A stretch of 64,000 nucleotides of DNA from Adineta ricciae. Its lineage: Eukaryota > Rotifera > Eurotatoria > Adinetida > Adinetidae. The first letter of the stretch is position 1. Every line of letters starts with the position of its first letter. The DNA lies in contig CAJNOJ010000096.1 in NCBI GenBank assembly GCA_905250025.1, positions 62,001 through 126,000 on the forward strand, written 5' to 3'. Position numbers and translations under genes: made by a program. The notes under the pieces were generated by a model. That model had not been told where the DNA came from. It saw only the letters and a list, made by a program, of their open reading frames with translations, and searched no databases. Positions 48,201 to 61,884 of this stretch are shown in pieces.

Positions 48201-51200
48201 TATCTGTCAATGTTGCACTACTCGAACTTTTGAAAATAGCCGATATACGACCTTTAGATATCATCCGACTAGTGGAAGTATTTTCAGTTCGAAGATTCAA
48301 AGGTTTCTCTACAGATGCATATGTTAATGTGCTGAATATGCGATAAGCTTACTTGTTCGTGGACGATCGTAAAGAACGCGACTGGGGAGTAGATTCTGCA
48401 AACGATTTGTCGCTGAATGATGTGTGGTCTTACGAACTGATAAGGGTGTGATGTCGATGGATTCTGGTTCATCACCATCACCTAAATCGGCTGAGAATGG
48501 CATTTTCGTTGGGGTTAATTTGACAATAGCATCAAAATAACGTTCTTGTTCGATGCTTGCGTTTGTGTCGCTCGATGAACCTAGGTATAATCAAGATGAA
48601 ACAAATATTTCTATTTCAAAGATTAAGCTTTACTTGTATTAGTTTGTGGGCCTTTAACAAGAAGATTGATAAAGCCTTTGTTACAGAAAGCAGAGCCACG
48701 TAATAGAAGAGATTTTGTACGTGGATTACGCCAAACAATGACAGGTACTCTATAGAGAATGAATGAAAAATTGCCAAAATTGAATCCAGCCAACATACCG
48801 TTGAAGTTTATGACATCGAGCAACTTTTTTCAAACTTTCATCAAGAATGTCTTTTGGTAAAACCAAGACCAATGGATAACTAAACAAAAACTCGAATGAA
48901 AATTACACTTCCTCAATTAAGTTAGACTACCTTCGACAAAAACCAAAATTTCGATTAATATGTGAAATTCGGAAAACATCATCGCTTGTGCCCATGAATG
49001 CACTCATCGTTGGCGTTGTATTTGTTCCTCCTGCGATTGTCATATTCATGCCATTATTATTATTACCGTTGCTTGGGTTTCCGATCGATTGTCCGTTACC
49101 ATTGGTGTTATTCTCATTGACACTCGACAAAGCAGGCGATGATATGTTCGATGTTAATGATGTGACAGTTGATGTGCGAATAGTCGAACGTGACGCTCCA
49201 AATGTCGTAACAATTAAACCTTGTCGAACGAAATCTTTATATACAAAACTATCAGTAAAGCGTTCGAGACTCTTCGTTTCATTTGATATCGTTGCATAAT
49301 TATTAGTATCATCGATTGCAGACGATAGTCGATCCTCATCTTCATCATCACTATTATTTCCCATGACGCCTTCATCACATTCATGAATGGTCGATGGTGT
49401 TGTCAATGTTGATATTCCGCCAAGTGATCGATCGTTACTATTTTGTAAAGTTAACGATTTCGGCGAACGAGCGTTTGCTAAAGTTAAACTTCGTCTTGCT
49501 GGTTCAGGTGTACGAATCAGTAGATTCTGTTGATGTCGTGTTGAACCATTCAATGTTTTCAAACCACCTGTATTACTTGAACCATTTGATTTGAGTGTAA
49601 TATTTTGGTGTGATGTTAATTCTTTCGGTGGTATAAGACCTTTCTTACGTAGAACATTCCGCGCATATCGACCATATTTTCTAAAGCAGACGAAAATTTG
49701 CTTACAAATGGAAAAATAGAATGGCATACGTACTTGAGTGTTCCATCTTTCTGTTTACTAATCACAGGATTGTAATCGCTGTAGATCGAAAAACAAAATG
49801 TTTGAAAAACGGATTCGGGATAGCGTTTTTCGACAAGTTTGGCGCGAAATCTTTCAACATCCTCAACGAGTACTTCATCATCGAAGAAAACTTTTATTAA
49901 CTAGAAGGCAAAAGCGCATAAGACTCATTTCATTTTCGATCAGAAGAGCATACTTGAAATGTTGCTGATCGTAATTGAATACCATTGTGTAGACAAATAT
50001 TGGAATTATCCAATCGAAACTGACCGGACAGTTTCTTTTCGCGAATTAATGATGAAATCGGAAACGATCGAACAATCAGATAATCATTAGCGACTAGAAG
50101 AATAAAACGATGACAAGTTTCTCGAAATTTCTTTCTTTTTTCGCGAGACAACATACTTGCCGGATTGACTGGACGACCTTTGAATATTAATCGATAATTC
50201 GTCATGATTAAAGCGCCTTCTGCTGGTAATAATGAATGTTGTCCAATGAAAAATTCATCGCGACCATCAGGTAAAAGATATGAGCGCAATGCAATGGATT
50301 CTTCATGTTCAAACAGTTCTGGAATTGTGACGAAACGCGGCAATAATGGTTTTGGCATTGGTGCCACTCGTCGAGTTTCGCGATAGACTTTTTCCAAAAC
50401 TTCAATTTGAATTTGAACAGTTTCTTTAAACGAGAGAAGAAAAACGAAAATATATTTCATCGAAATCCACGCCAACGGAAAACACATACGATAGAGTTTT
50501 GTATGAAGACTATTTTTATGTGTAGCATTGACACCGCTTTCATCACAAACTTTATCGACAAATTTGCGAACAAAACTAAGAACGAGATCGGTGACTTGAT
50601 CATCATTATTCAAATCAAAACCATGACCGCTATCGTGTGAACCAACTGTAGATGTTTCATCTGGATCTCTGACACTAGAAAAAAAAGAACATTAATTTCA
50701 AACAAATCCTCCTCGAAACAACAAACTTGAACGGATCATTTGAACTATGGTAGAAATCGCTTGTCAAACTGTCGGCATCACCACCTGTACTATGCGGAAC
50801 AGGATTATAGATTGAATGGCGAATATTTGACGATGACGAGATATCCAGTGGAAGTTTCATATAAACCATCAATTGAATGTAGTGAATTGCAAGTGCGTAG
50901 AGTGTTTGTTCTTCAAGATCTTCGATACTTCGTTGTTCTTCCGGCGTTTTTTGTGAGTAAAGACGCATTTGTTCAGCAGCTATTTCCAATGCTGTTTTAT
51001 CGTGTATTGTCGTGCCATTCTGATGAATAGAATTCTCAAATGACGAATCTATGGTATTCGTTAACGTTGTCTTGAAAAACGAAGACGAAAGAATAGAAGG
51101 ATGAAAGAACAGTGCTCTTAACTTACAGATCCATGTTGTGTAACCGTTTCGGCTGATGAAATGGACAATGTGTCTGTCACAGCTGAATTATCATTATTAT

Positions 51201-54022
51201 TATTATTCGAATTATGATCTTCGTGTGACAAATATAGATTTCGTATTTGTAGCTGAACATCCGAATAGAACGACATTTCCCAAAATTGCATATTCGCCCA
51301 TACCGCATGACGTTGAATATCTGTATAGATGAACTGTGTCGCTTCTTCACTCAATTTCTACGAAAATATATGCATTTAGCTATGATATTCACTCAGAGAT
51401 CTATACATACACGATGAAATGTGGTCGCTAGAGTTAATATCATATAAGCAATACCATGTTCATCAATCGACGAACTTGCCTAATAGGAGGAAAATTTTTG
51501 CATAGAACAAGGAGAATAAGATGAAAGCTTACTTCAAGAGCACAATTCAGTAGATTAGCAATCATTTCGAATTGTTGATTGTTCAATCTTGGTTTATTCT
51601 GTTTTTTATACGATGCTAATTCATTACACAAAGCAATACGTGCATCTTCATGACTTTTAATTGAATAGAATACTGCACCACTTGTCTACAAAGAAAAAAA
51701 AACAACTGATTTACATGGAAATGTCAATGCAAGCCTACCTTTCTCGCTTCGGCTATTTTATCACTGAAAATGAAACTGACGCATTGTTTTAATACTTCTA
51801 ATCGTCGCGCCGATTGAGATATATCAGTTCGGCCATTGAGCGCTTGGATGGGCGTACCCAATTTAACGATACACGGTTGACTAACTCGTGCAGAATATGG
51901 CCTATAACGGAAATGTCAATCGATGGAAAAACGAACTAGCGTTCATACCTGCTGTTTTGCTGCTTTTTAAGTCCTTCTTTGATCGCTGCATTGACTAATT
52001 CTTTGTTTAGATGCGGAAATTCGGGTAAATTATCTCGAATACAACTCGCTTGAGATGGCTGAGGAACTTTTTGCGTATATGTTTGTTGTGGCGAAGGATT
52101 TTCCTAGAAATAATATTATTTTAAGGCAAAATACAGACAACAAACGTAATTAACGCGGTTTTACATTCAAAAGAAGTTGATTGGCTAATTCTTTGATGTG
52201 CTCGAAAACAGCCGAGTAATTTTGTGTTGTAATTGGATCTTTCTCACGTTTTAATTGCTCGTAGATCACTGCATAGACATCGTCAAAAATATCATGTGAT
52301 CGAAATGGTGGACCGCGTTCTTCAATAAATTTATGAAATGACATCGAATCGAGTACACGTAACATAAACTCATCATTAACTAAACGATGATGACCGAGAA
52401 AACTTGCCTTGAAAACAAAGATTTAGTTCGATAGAAGAAAGTGAAATGCGATTACTTTATGAAATGAAATCACTGGTTTAGGATTAATACGAATTATTAA
52501 TAAACACGAACGATAACCAGCAAATAATTCTGCAAACAGACGAATGAATATCGAGCGAATCTGTTTATCTCTGTTTGTTTCATCTTTATATTTCGGATAA
52601 TCAGCTACTAATTGACTTCCACTATCAGTTTTCATATTCATTCGACCATTTAATGGAAAGGCTAAATCAGCTGCATGAATATCAGGTTTCAGAATCTGAA
52701 ATAATTCTTGTAAACCAATAAAACAACAAAATATCGAGTGTTGATTTACCTGAAACAATGAACTGAGCACACGATTGTAAGGTGTTTCAGGCATCGGTGC
52801 AAGTTTCACATTCTCTGTTAAGTGGACACTAGCACCATCCAAATCGATCCATAAGCCATCGAACTAAAACAGAAGTTTTCAGATCGAATGCGTTGAGGAA
52901 AACTATTTACATTAATTAATGCTTGAAGTTTTTGATCTGAGTGAACACCGATTATGAAAGGAGTTGGTGCATCGAGTACTTCGATTAGATCAAATGGAAG
53001 CACTGGGATGAAAGTATAACTAGCGAAAGACAACCGATGATGAGAGTTGAAGAACGAAAAAAATTTTCATACCAGTATTTTAGTGGAAAGAGAAGAGATT
53101 CCACGGCTTTACAAGCTTCAGTTAATTTCCAATAACTTTTCGAAAAGAATAAAATTTTAATATCTGACAATGCAGCACAAAATATTGTGACAACATGATC
53201 AATTCCTAAAATCAATCGTTTTTCTCTTGCGAAGTCAAAATTATGTTCGAAACTTACCTAGTTCTTTAAAAAGGTTATATACAGATAGACCAGTACAAGG
53301 TACGGTAGGACTAGCTGGCGGTTGTATCACTTGCCGGTCATCAGCACCGATTGAAAAGCGAAGAGCGTGTCCACCTAGAATGGTTTTTAAAGTATTGGAA
53401 TTCTATTCTGTTTTCATTTGATTTGTTCGACGTACCTGGTGGTGGAACATTGACACTTCCGAGAATATTACCAACAAGCGTTTCGATTCGAATATCTGAC
53501 GAAGGCTCGACATATGCGGTATAGATGATTCCCAAACAGTTCTAAATAGAACGAATCAATTTGCTTTTCTAAAAGCAAAAAGATCATACTTACGCGAAAT
53601 GCTTCGAAACAATCCAGTTTTGACGTAAGCAACAGACATTTTGGTGCGTACATTTGTGTTTTCGGTAGAAGAAAAGCTGTATCATCCGCTTCATCACTAC
53701 AGATGTTGTTCTTATTCAACAAAGTATTGATTGTTGTAGTTGGCGTTGTTGGTAGAAGAGTTTGATGAAATGTTAAACAAGCGCAATAATGTCTCAAACC
53801 ATCAAGATCAGTTAGAATCGATATGAAAAACGTGGGCAATTCATGTTTGGGTGTTAGAACCCAACCTTGTGGTTGACAGAAGTGTATGATGCGTGGATTA
53901 AATGGACAATCCGGCCAATCTTTATCAGGAAAACGTTGAATAATTTTACCACATGAACGGCCACCTCGTTCTTCGTCGTGATCATAACCGACCACAAGGA
54001 AATAATCAGCTAGACGTTGCAT
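45201..54022 (-). CDS. Sbf: SET-binding factor (MTMR5/MTMR13), DENN-GRAM-pseudophosphatase-C1-PH protein
   Basis: Large adaptor of the myotubularin family; DENN modules act as Rab exchange factors and the phosphatase is catalytically dead. The start [18 protein letters not shown] at 54022 matches the conserved MARLADYF. In order: uDENN ([29 protein letters not shown]), cDENN ([40 protein letters not shown]), dDENN ([20 protein letters not shown]), the SBF2 region ([18 protein letters not shown]), GRAM ([20 protein letters not shown]) and a myotubularin domain with [10 protein letters not shown] where active enzymes have Cys-x5-Arg, so it is inactive. [17 protein letters not shown] and [16 protein letters not shown] follow. 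A C1 domain ([37 protein letters not shown]) and a C-terminal PH domain ([28 protein letters not shown]) complete it. Dozens of exons; boundaries were not all fixed. Stop at 45201-45203. Confidence 0.94.
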
Positions 54023-54939
54023 GTTAATAATTGGCAAGATAACATCTAAAAAGAGACTTTATTCAAAACTAGTTTCAAATCAATCAATCGATCGATCAAA
54101 CAGATGTTCTATTTGTTTCACTACTACGACGACTGCGTCACCTGTGACCCTTTCTTTGCTTTCGCTTTCTATTCATTCGCGAGAAACGGACTAATCGTAA
54201 GTGAGTAGACATTAGAGACAAATAAACATCGACAATGAAACATTCTTCTTCTTCTTCTTCTTCTTCTTCTATTTCTCTCCTTCCTTCTGCCATTGGCATC
54301 GATCGGTCAAATACTATATAAACATTCTTATTATCACATTATACGCCATCCCGTTCTGCAAAGGAATGATGTTTTTCACAGAAATCCAAAACGACATAAT
54401 AATGCAATGACAAGAGATAGGATTTAGTCAATTGTTCATCATGACTATATAATCGTTGTCCGCAACTAATAAATTATCTGATCAGAACTGATGCCGAAGA
54501 AGGCGAGATATGCTGGGTAAAAGAAAAATGACAAATTTTTACTCTAGAACACGTTATAGTATGATTTAAAGTTATAAAAGCAAAACGAATATATTTTGCG
54601 CCTTCAATGATAAATTGGTGAATATAAAAATAATCTTTGGCTTTTCGGAGAGTAGTATTGATAATTCATATTTATTCTGTCAATGGTACCGAGAAGAAGA
54701 GAACGTTCTAATCGTATTCTCTCCCTTTCCTGCCAAATGCTATGACTGAAAATTTTCTGTATTGGAACTAGAACTATTTCTTATCTTTTTCTTTCTATCG
54801 ATTCGAGAGAAACGAACAAATCATAAACGAATGAATAACAGAGACAAGTAAACATCGACTATGAACATATTCTTCGATTGACGTCACGCAGGCGCGTTTT
54901 ATAGTGTTTGTCGACAGTTTAGTTATTAGATTAACTGTC
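54023..54939. promoter_or_regulatory. Divergent promoter region between Sbf and WAVE
   Basis: About 920 nt between the divergent starts of Sbf and WAVE. It contains a TTC microsatellite (54244-54270), a palindromic CRE-like octamer TGACGTCA at 54879-54886 (54 nt before the WAVE ATG), and a diverged direct repeat of about 75 nt (54175-54250 versus 54797-54875; shared blocks GAGAAACG, AATAAACATCGAC/AAGTAAACATCGAC and ATTCTTC). Confidence 0.5.
54879..54886. promoter_or_regulatory. CRE/ATF-type palindrome TGACGTCA
   Basis: Exact 8-nt palindrome TGACGTCA, followed by a short GC-rich stretch (CGCAGGCGCG) in otherwise AT-rich DNA, just upstream of the WAVE gene. bZIP factors of the CREB/ATF type bind this sequence in animals. 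Occupancy is inference. Confidence 0.4.
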
Positions 54940-56874
54940 ATGCCGTTCAATAAACGAACAATTGAACCTATTAAATTGAGCGAAGTGCAAGTTCCAAAGG
55001 ACGTTCCTAATGAACTTGAATGTGTAGCTAATCACACTCTCGCGAATATCATTCGACAATTGAGTTCATTAAGCGCACATGCGCAAGATCTCTTTGATGA
55101 GTTAATTGGTGATGCTGGACATATTTTCCAACGTACCGAAGCATTGCATGGCCGAATCGAAAGACTGAAATTTCAAGTAACACAGTTGGACTCTAATGTT
55201 GAAGAAGGTAAGGGTTTTTTTTGAATATGTCATCCAAACTACAATTTCATACTGCCGTTTTTGTATCTAGTCAGTATTCAAGATGTACACAATCGGAAGC
55301 CATTTGTCAGTGTCACTCGTATCGATCAACAAGTGGTTAATCGTGCAACAATGCCTCATTCACTTCGATCACTTTATGATCAAGCTGAACCAGCACCTGC
55401 CCTACATTTACTTAATCCCTATCGGTTAGTATTCGTTTTGTTTTAACAAAAGCAGGCAATTGTGAGCTTTCTTTGTTCAGCGACGATGGTCGAGATTCAA
55501 TGAAATTTTATACGGATCCATCATTCTTCTTTAACCTATGGATGCAATCTATGATTCAATTTCCACAACATCACCATCATGCACATCGATCCGGTAAACA
55601 TGAACGATTTCGATCACCGGTATGAGAAAATCAAGCAATAATTCTTCGTTTGATGAGGAATTAATTACGCTGTCAATTTTTAGAAAGGTTCAAAATTACA
55701 GCATCAAGAATCAATCTATGCTTCTAATCCTACGTCATCATCACAGGCTCGTCTCATTCAACAATCATCGGAAGAACAACAACAGTATCGTAGTCCACAA
55801 GAATTGATGCGTCATCGTGGAGATTACGAGTCCGTTGCTCGTGCTGGTAATCGACCACCACCACAACAACAACAGCCGATCTATTCACCACCGAGTCATC
55901 GACCTCTTTTACAGTATCCTAATAATAATAATAATTTTCAACAAAATTCAGATCTCGTACAGTATGGCAGTCCAACATTATCCTCCGTATCATCTTGTCG
56001 TGAACAACAATCGATGACCATGAATTTCAGCAGTGCTGGCACCCCATTATCACCACAAAACGGACATAATGTCGAACAATCGCCCAGACTCAATGTTCAT
56101 TCTCCAATAGTTACTCGACAAGCTCCAGCACTGCCTCCACTTCCACCACTACTAACACAATTTGAACCAAACTATCCTATGACACATTATCCACAGGTGA
56201 ACCAGATGATTGCTAGACCATCAACAAGTCCTCCTCCCCCTCCTCCACCTTTACCACCAAGTACAGGTCTTGCAACGCTTGCAACTATATCCGAATTCGA
56301 CAATCTACCTCCACCCCCGGCTGACTTCATTGAACGTTCACCATCTCCGCAGTCTCTCCCACTACCGCCAGCACCACCGCCGCTTCCTTCTCAACTTTCT
56401 TCCGTTCCATCGAATATTCCTCCGGCTCCACCACTGCCGCCAAGTTCTGCAATTCAATCTCTAGTTATGCGACCTTTCACAACCAATGCCGCATCCAGCA
56501 GTAAAGCGAATACGAATAGTACTACACCAACAACATCTCATCGTGATGATGTTTCCGTTACTTCGGAAACCTCCATTCAGGATCAACGACCCTACATCAT
56601 GCGCGATCTCCATTCTGATTTATTGGAGGAAATTAAAAAAGGTAAAGCATGCGACTGTGTTTTATTTGAATTAATAAACTATTTGTCTCTAGGTATTCAA
56701 TTAAATAATCGTAAGAAAGAAGAAGAGAAGAAAGCGGCTGTAACGACAAAAACAAGTTCTCTCAACGTTATGGCAATTATGGAACAGGCTGCTAAATATC
56801 GTCGTGATAAAATTCGACCACAATCCGAATCAGAGAACGATGATGAATCATCACGTTGGGATGATAGCGATTGA
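54940..56874 (+). CDS. WASF: WAVE/SCAR (WASF) actin-nucleation promoter
   Basis: Subunit of the WAVE regulatory complex that activates Arp2/3 downstream of Rac. The N-terminal WAVE homology domain is clear: MPFNKRTIEPIKLSEVQVP, NELECVANHTLANIIRQLSS, LHGRIERLKFQVTQLDSNVE, then DDGRDSMKFYTDPSFFFNLW. A basic/His-rich segment (FPQHHHHAHRSGKHERFRSP) follows. The centre is a long Pro-rich region with several profilin-type runs (PPPPPPPLPPS, APPLPPSSA). The C-terminus carries the VCA module: WH2 helix DLLEEIKKG joined across an intron to IQLNNRKKEE, then MAIMEQAAKYRRDKI and a short acidic end DDESSRWDDSD with the conserved Trp. About six exons; the stop is at 56872-56874. Confidence 0.93.
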
Positions 56875-57222
56875 ACGACATCGAAATTCCTCTTTTTTTT
56901 ATTTTCAATCAAATTGCTTCTACTTTTCTCATATTGTATAGACAGTGTGTAACTTATTTCTTGTTCTATTTGTATTCACGACATACGTTCTTTCTAAAAT
57001 TAACTAATAATTGTATTGCTAATGTAACACAAGATCGAAATGATCATCAAACTGGAATTCGATACGAATCGTGAGAAGAAAAGTGTGAATGGGTGAAAGT
57101 TTTGAGTTTTATACTCTTCTTATTATACACAACAAAGAAACAATAACAGATTGAGATCAGCATGAGAAAATAGTTTACATAGACATGACAACAAAATAAT
57201 AGTTAGAAACACCAAGCTTTAT
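56875..57222. other. Convergent intergenic region (WAVE / nicastrin)
   Basis: About 350 nt between two converging stop codons, so it should contain both 3' UTRs. No gene is seen. Confidence 0.45.
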
Positions 57223-59359
57223 TCACGAACATGACGGTTGCAAGAGACTCAACTTAGTGAAATGACGTAGAGCAAGTAGAACGAAAAATGAGACAGAAAA
57301 TAGTAGAATTCCAATAATGAGTGTCACTACTTCATGTGTACCCGTTGGAATTATAAAGACTCTTAGACTAATTGTCGTCCAACGACTTTCAGTCCATGCT
57401 GGATAAGTTGTTTGAGAGAGATCATAACCATCGATAACAAATGCGGGAGATATGGATTGTACAGATCGTAGATATGATCGAACGCAATAGCCAGGAAGAG
57501 ATGAATTTTCACTTAGTGAAGGCAAATATCCACCAACGAATCGATACGAACGAAAGCTATCATTACTAGCACGTTCTTTACATGAGAGTCGTGTAAAATT
57601 CAGGAAATCATACGAGCGATCGCGCAGGAAATAACTGAGAACATACTGTATGAAAGGAAAGGTCGGTGTTTTTGCTGTGGGATAGCTATTGATTGTAAAT
57701 GGCATGGGCGTTTCATCGAATGGAACGAATGTATTTCCAACAGATTGATTGGAAACATTATGAATAAGAGGACAGTTGATATTTTTCAAAATACAGTAAA
57801 CCAAATTATTGATAATCTCTTGTTGGATGTTAACATTGACTCTGGCACCAACAAAGGATTCAACCAAAGTTTGAGCTAATGGTTCAACTACACGTTTTAC
57901 CCATAGACTAAGTTTAGTCGTAGAATTATATTCTAATGTTGATAAATCGATTGATAGTGTTGATGGATCATCGAAAAATGAATGGTAGTAAGGATTGTTC
58001 AATTGAGTTGCATCGGCTGATGATAAGATGTAAGCAGGAAATAATGAAGAGGATGTTTCTCGAAGAAAGATTTGCGAAGATGCTGGTGGTAGAGGAGAAT
58101 CAGGTGAGATAGGTTTGATCATTGGCTGATTACTAACAAGAGTATTGATAAATGTTTGATTGGTTAACGATGACGGATATGAATGAAGCTAAAACAGAAT
58201 TGAATATACATTTAGATGAAAGCCGTTCTTTAGTTAAACTTACCCAAAGTTGATCAGTCATACTCAAAGCTTGAAGTTCGATAATTGAATGTATATGTTC
58301 CGGTTTAATGCGTTGTTCGTTTTTGTTACCCCCTGGAAACGAACCTCTGTTCATATCGTAGAGAAATTTGATAGAACCGGAGTAATCCAATGTGTCACCA
58401 TCGATTGTCAGAAAAACAAGTTCTTTGTTTTGTTTTCGAACTTCATCTTGTACTTGTCCGACTAGATGTGCAAGTGTGAGAAGTGAAATGAGCGCTACCG
58501 CCGGTTGCTGAGCACCACCAGTTGATCCCTGTATTTTCGTAAACATTTGAAAACTATCTGTCGCTGCTAGAATCAGAACAACTGATTTGGGTTGACGTTC
58601 TTGAGGGATACTTGTAATCATTTGTGGTAATTTGCTGTAAATATTCAAGCCACCGATTGGATCGCAGAACATTTCTGGTAGATCTATCAGTGAGTGTGTG
58701 ATATCGTTTCGTCTCATACATGTTTTCGATGTATGTGCGGCATTTTGAAAGGTTTTCAATTCTAGACCACAAGCCGGTGACGAATGGCTGCTGTTGAATT
58801 GTCGATAGAATCGTACTAGTTGTTCATAATCATCTTTTTCATCGATTAACATGATCGGAAATGGAAATGAACGAAAAAATAAACCAGTGCCCTTTGAATT
58901 CCAATTGACTGTTTCTGTTTGATTTAAATAATACGAATAACGATGATTCGGACATTGATCATCGGATGAAAAGTATTCGGGACGAGATGAGTTTGATTTG
59001 AGATATAATAAAAGACCATTTAGTTTTGATTGAAGACGATTCATTAACTGATCGACATGACTTGAATCGAATAATCTGACATTCATGACAATGATAAACG
59101 AAGTAACTGAATCGATCATTTTATCGCCTTGAAGATAAGTTTTGAATTCTTCGTCATTCTCAATCATATACATTCGACCGGAATTGCCTCTTGTAGTCGA
59201 TTGACAGCCAATTTCGTGTGTTGCATTCAGACGGCGAACACAGTAGCGTGCGCGATCGAATGATACATACATTTCATCACCAACACGCTTTGATTGCGAA
59301 CCGGAGATGAATATAAGGGAGTAAAAGAGGCTTATTGCGAAAAATAAAGAATACATCAT
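57223..59359 (-). CDS. NCSTN: Nicastrin, gamma-secretase subunit
   Basis: Type I membrane glycoprotein that gates substrate entry to gamma-secretase. Two exons are separated by one short intron (about 58188-58242); about 690 residues, similar to animal nicastrins. A signal peptide (MMYSLFFAISLFYSLIFISG) is followed by the conserved RARYCVRRLNATHEIGCQS. The ectodomain shows the aminopeptidase-like fold without catalytic residues: PFPIMLIDEKDDYE, MTSIPQERQPKSVVLILAAT, VALISLLTLAHLVGQVQ and LDYSGSIKFLYDM, which corresponds to the DYIGS motif. Many N-x-S/T sites are present. A single membrane helix (VVTLIIGILLFSVSFFVLLA) lies near the C-terminus, with a short cytoplasmic tail. The ATG follows TCTCTTTAGATC, an acceptor-like context. 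Confidence 0.93.
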
Positions 59360-59935
59360 GATCTAAAGAGACAAGAAAACTTGTTAGAATGAATAAGTCA
59401 ACTAATAATTCTTTCTCTTCTCTTAAAAAAAAAGAGTTCAACTGTTGACAGCAGACAGCTTTATCATCAAGCTCAACCGTTGGTTTCCCTAGACAAACCA
59501 GTAGAATAATTGTTTCCGAATACGAGGATCTGTCGAATATTTTGATTCCAGATTTCAAAATCTCGATGCTTTTACCGAAAATAAGATCGTCAAAAGTCCA
59601 TTCATTTTTTCTCATATAGATGTCCGCACTAATCAGCATTATCGCGAGCTTTATACAAGGCACAGCACGAAGGAATGCCGATTAGATTTGAACTTCTCGA
59701 AAACTCGTAAACTTCTTTCTAGTTAGGTTTAATGTGAAGTCAAACTTCGATAGAAGGATAGTTCTGTTTTTTATTTCATTAGAAAATGAACAAAAACAGT
59801 GGAACACCGGTGACACTACAATCATATCGTGAGCATTGAGAACAAAGTCATGATCGAAATTATAGTTGAGATTCTTTGACGATCGGAAACACCGAGATTA
59901 AAGAGTAAATTGTTATGAAATGCATGTCAAAGGTT
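59360..59935. other. Intergenic spacer between BCAT and nicastrin
   Basis: About 575 nt. A 128-codon minus-strand open frame (59277-59663) overlaps the nicastrin start in another frame and has no domain, so I regard it as fortuitous. This region should hold the BCAT 3' UTR and the nicastrin promoter. Confidence 0.4.
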
Positions 59936-61493
59936 TTACGCAACATCAACTGTCCATTTACTTGGCTTTCGACCAAACTAGATTGCAAATACGATAAGCA
60001 TTACTATAATGACGAGAATTAAAAGTTTCCTACTTGAATATCAACGATTTCATCATGGAATCGGCTTGTTATTGGAGCGCCTAGATAAATACATCAAGTA
60101 ACCTAATCGAATTCGAAATAACATACCTTTGTCCATAGTGGCTAAATCGTACGATTTTCCTTCGTATACGATGCGTTCTACGGGACAGACGATGGCTGCT
60201 GTGCCCGCACCAAACATTTCCAAGAGCTGAATATAGATCAAAGAGAGGATGAATATTGAACTTCAGTCAATCCATACTCGATTGTCTTGTTGTGCTTCCA
60301 AGAGTTCATCTATTGTTATATCACGTTCGGAAACAGTGATATCCTTCTGTAAAGTAGGAAATTTATTACAAGAAAATCACTTTATCAGCAGTTTACCCAT
60401 GTGCGACCAAGATCGATAATACTCTGGCGCGTAACACCAGGTAGAATGAGACCATTTAAGGGTGGAGTCACCAACTCGACACCGCCTTTTTTATTCTTGA
60501 TGCACATGAACACATTCATCGTACCAACTTCTGTGATATATCGTTTTTCGCCGTATAACCACAAGACTTGTTGACAACCTTGTTCTTGAGCAAGTTTGTT
60601 AACATAAATCGTTGGACCATAATTTCTACATGAAGAGAGCAATGGATAAACTCGAAAGTAAAGCATTGATCAGTCTTACGATCCGGCTTTGAACGCACCC
60701 ATACCACCGGGAAATGCTCGGCAGTGGAATGTGTCTGCTAATAATGAAACAGGTTTGAAGCCAGTTGGAAAGTACGGACCGACCGGGCCAGTGACGACGA
60801 ACAACAATGATTCAGATGGAGCAGCGACGCCCAATGTTGGCTACAACAATTCATTTACGTAAACTTCTTCAAACATCGAATAAAACATACTTCAGTGCCG
60901 ATTAATGTTGGCCGAATGTAAAGTGTACTTGACTTCGATCTCGGTACCCATTCAGCATCAACTTGTACCAGTTTTTTAATACATTCCAATAACTCATTAC
61001 CATCGAAAGTCTACGCAGAGTCAATGGTGTCAACGAATAGGATTGTATATACGCTCTTACGGGTAAAACACTTCGTTCAGCAGTGGAAAGCATTCGTTTC
61101 ATATTCAAATCTGGTCGAAAAAGTCGAATTTTGCCATCATCGCCACGATAAGCTTTCATGCCCTCAAAAAGCTGAATGGAACAGACGATTCTTGTTGTGA
61201 AAAACGAATCGAATTCATTTTACTTCAGTTGCATAGTGTAGAACTTTGGCACCAGGATGAATTTTCAGATCCGTCAACGGTTCAATCACAGGCTTTCCCC
61301 AACCAGCCTTATTTGTATGTTTGATCGTTAACATATGGTCAGAATAAGTTGCACCGAAAACTAACTTGTTTGGATCGGGTTTCGGATTTCCACGTTCAGT
61401 TTTCTTTACGATCGTATCAGCAGCTCGAAATGTCGATGCTGTTGCATAGCCACGTTCAGATACTAATAAACCAACTCTTTTTATAGCCAACAT
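59936..61493 (-). CDS. BCAT2: Branched-chain amino acid aminotransferase, mitochondrial type
   Basis: PLP enzyme that transaminates Leu, Ile and Val. The N-terminus ([20 protein letters not shown]) is a likely mitochondrial presequence. Fold-type IV landmarks: [61 protein letters not shown], then [16 protein letters not shown] with the Schiff-base Lys. [14 protein letters not shown] (the phosphate/cofactor EVGTMN motif), [17 protein letters not shown] and [17 protein letters not shown] follow. The last exon was found by splicing at 60022 to 59936, giving [16 protein letters not shown], which matches the family end; reading through instead stops early at VGNF. About eight exons. A TTTGTTTCAG acceptor-like motif lies 18 nt before the ATG. 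Confidence 0.93.
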
Positions 61494-61884
61494 GGTAGAA
61501 AGTTGTGAACTGAAACAAATCTGTAATACAACACAGGAAATTACCGAAAATCATATACAAATAGAATCACAAGCAGCGTTCGCCTCTAGGATGTAACAAA
61601 GCATAAGCGATTGATTCTGGAAGTTGTTTGAATCAAGGAAAATTAATAGCCAGCTTCGTAAAACGAATCCTTCGGCTACTTACGTTAATCATAACAAAAA
61701 GTATTTCAACGAAAGAAGATTTATCGCAAATAACCGTTTTCTCGAACATAATTATCGATGAAAAGACGTTAAGAACTCTTCTTTTCCTATGTATACATAG
61801 AACCCGTAGTGCAGAACGTCTATCTATAAGTTTTCTTGAAAATCACGATCAGGTGACAGAACGAATTAAAGTAGAGCGGAACAG
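61494..61884. other. Divergent spacer between BCAT and the TMEM17-like gene
   Basis: About 390 nt. A plus-strand open frame (61628-62062) overlaps the TMEM17-like frame and has no domain. Presumed shared promoter. Confidence 0.4.

Noticed and set aside
59277-59663. 128-codon minus-strand open frame upstream of nicastrin
   Set aside because: It overlaps the nicastrin signal peptide in another frame and has no domain or conserved motif.
59936-60040. BCAT ending at VGNF by read-through at 60019
   Set aside because: Splicing at the GT there adds an exon that matches the conserved family end (QFGRKPSKW), so read-through is the poorer model.
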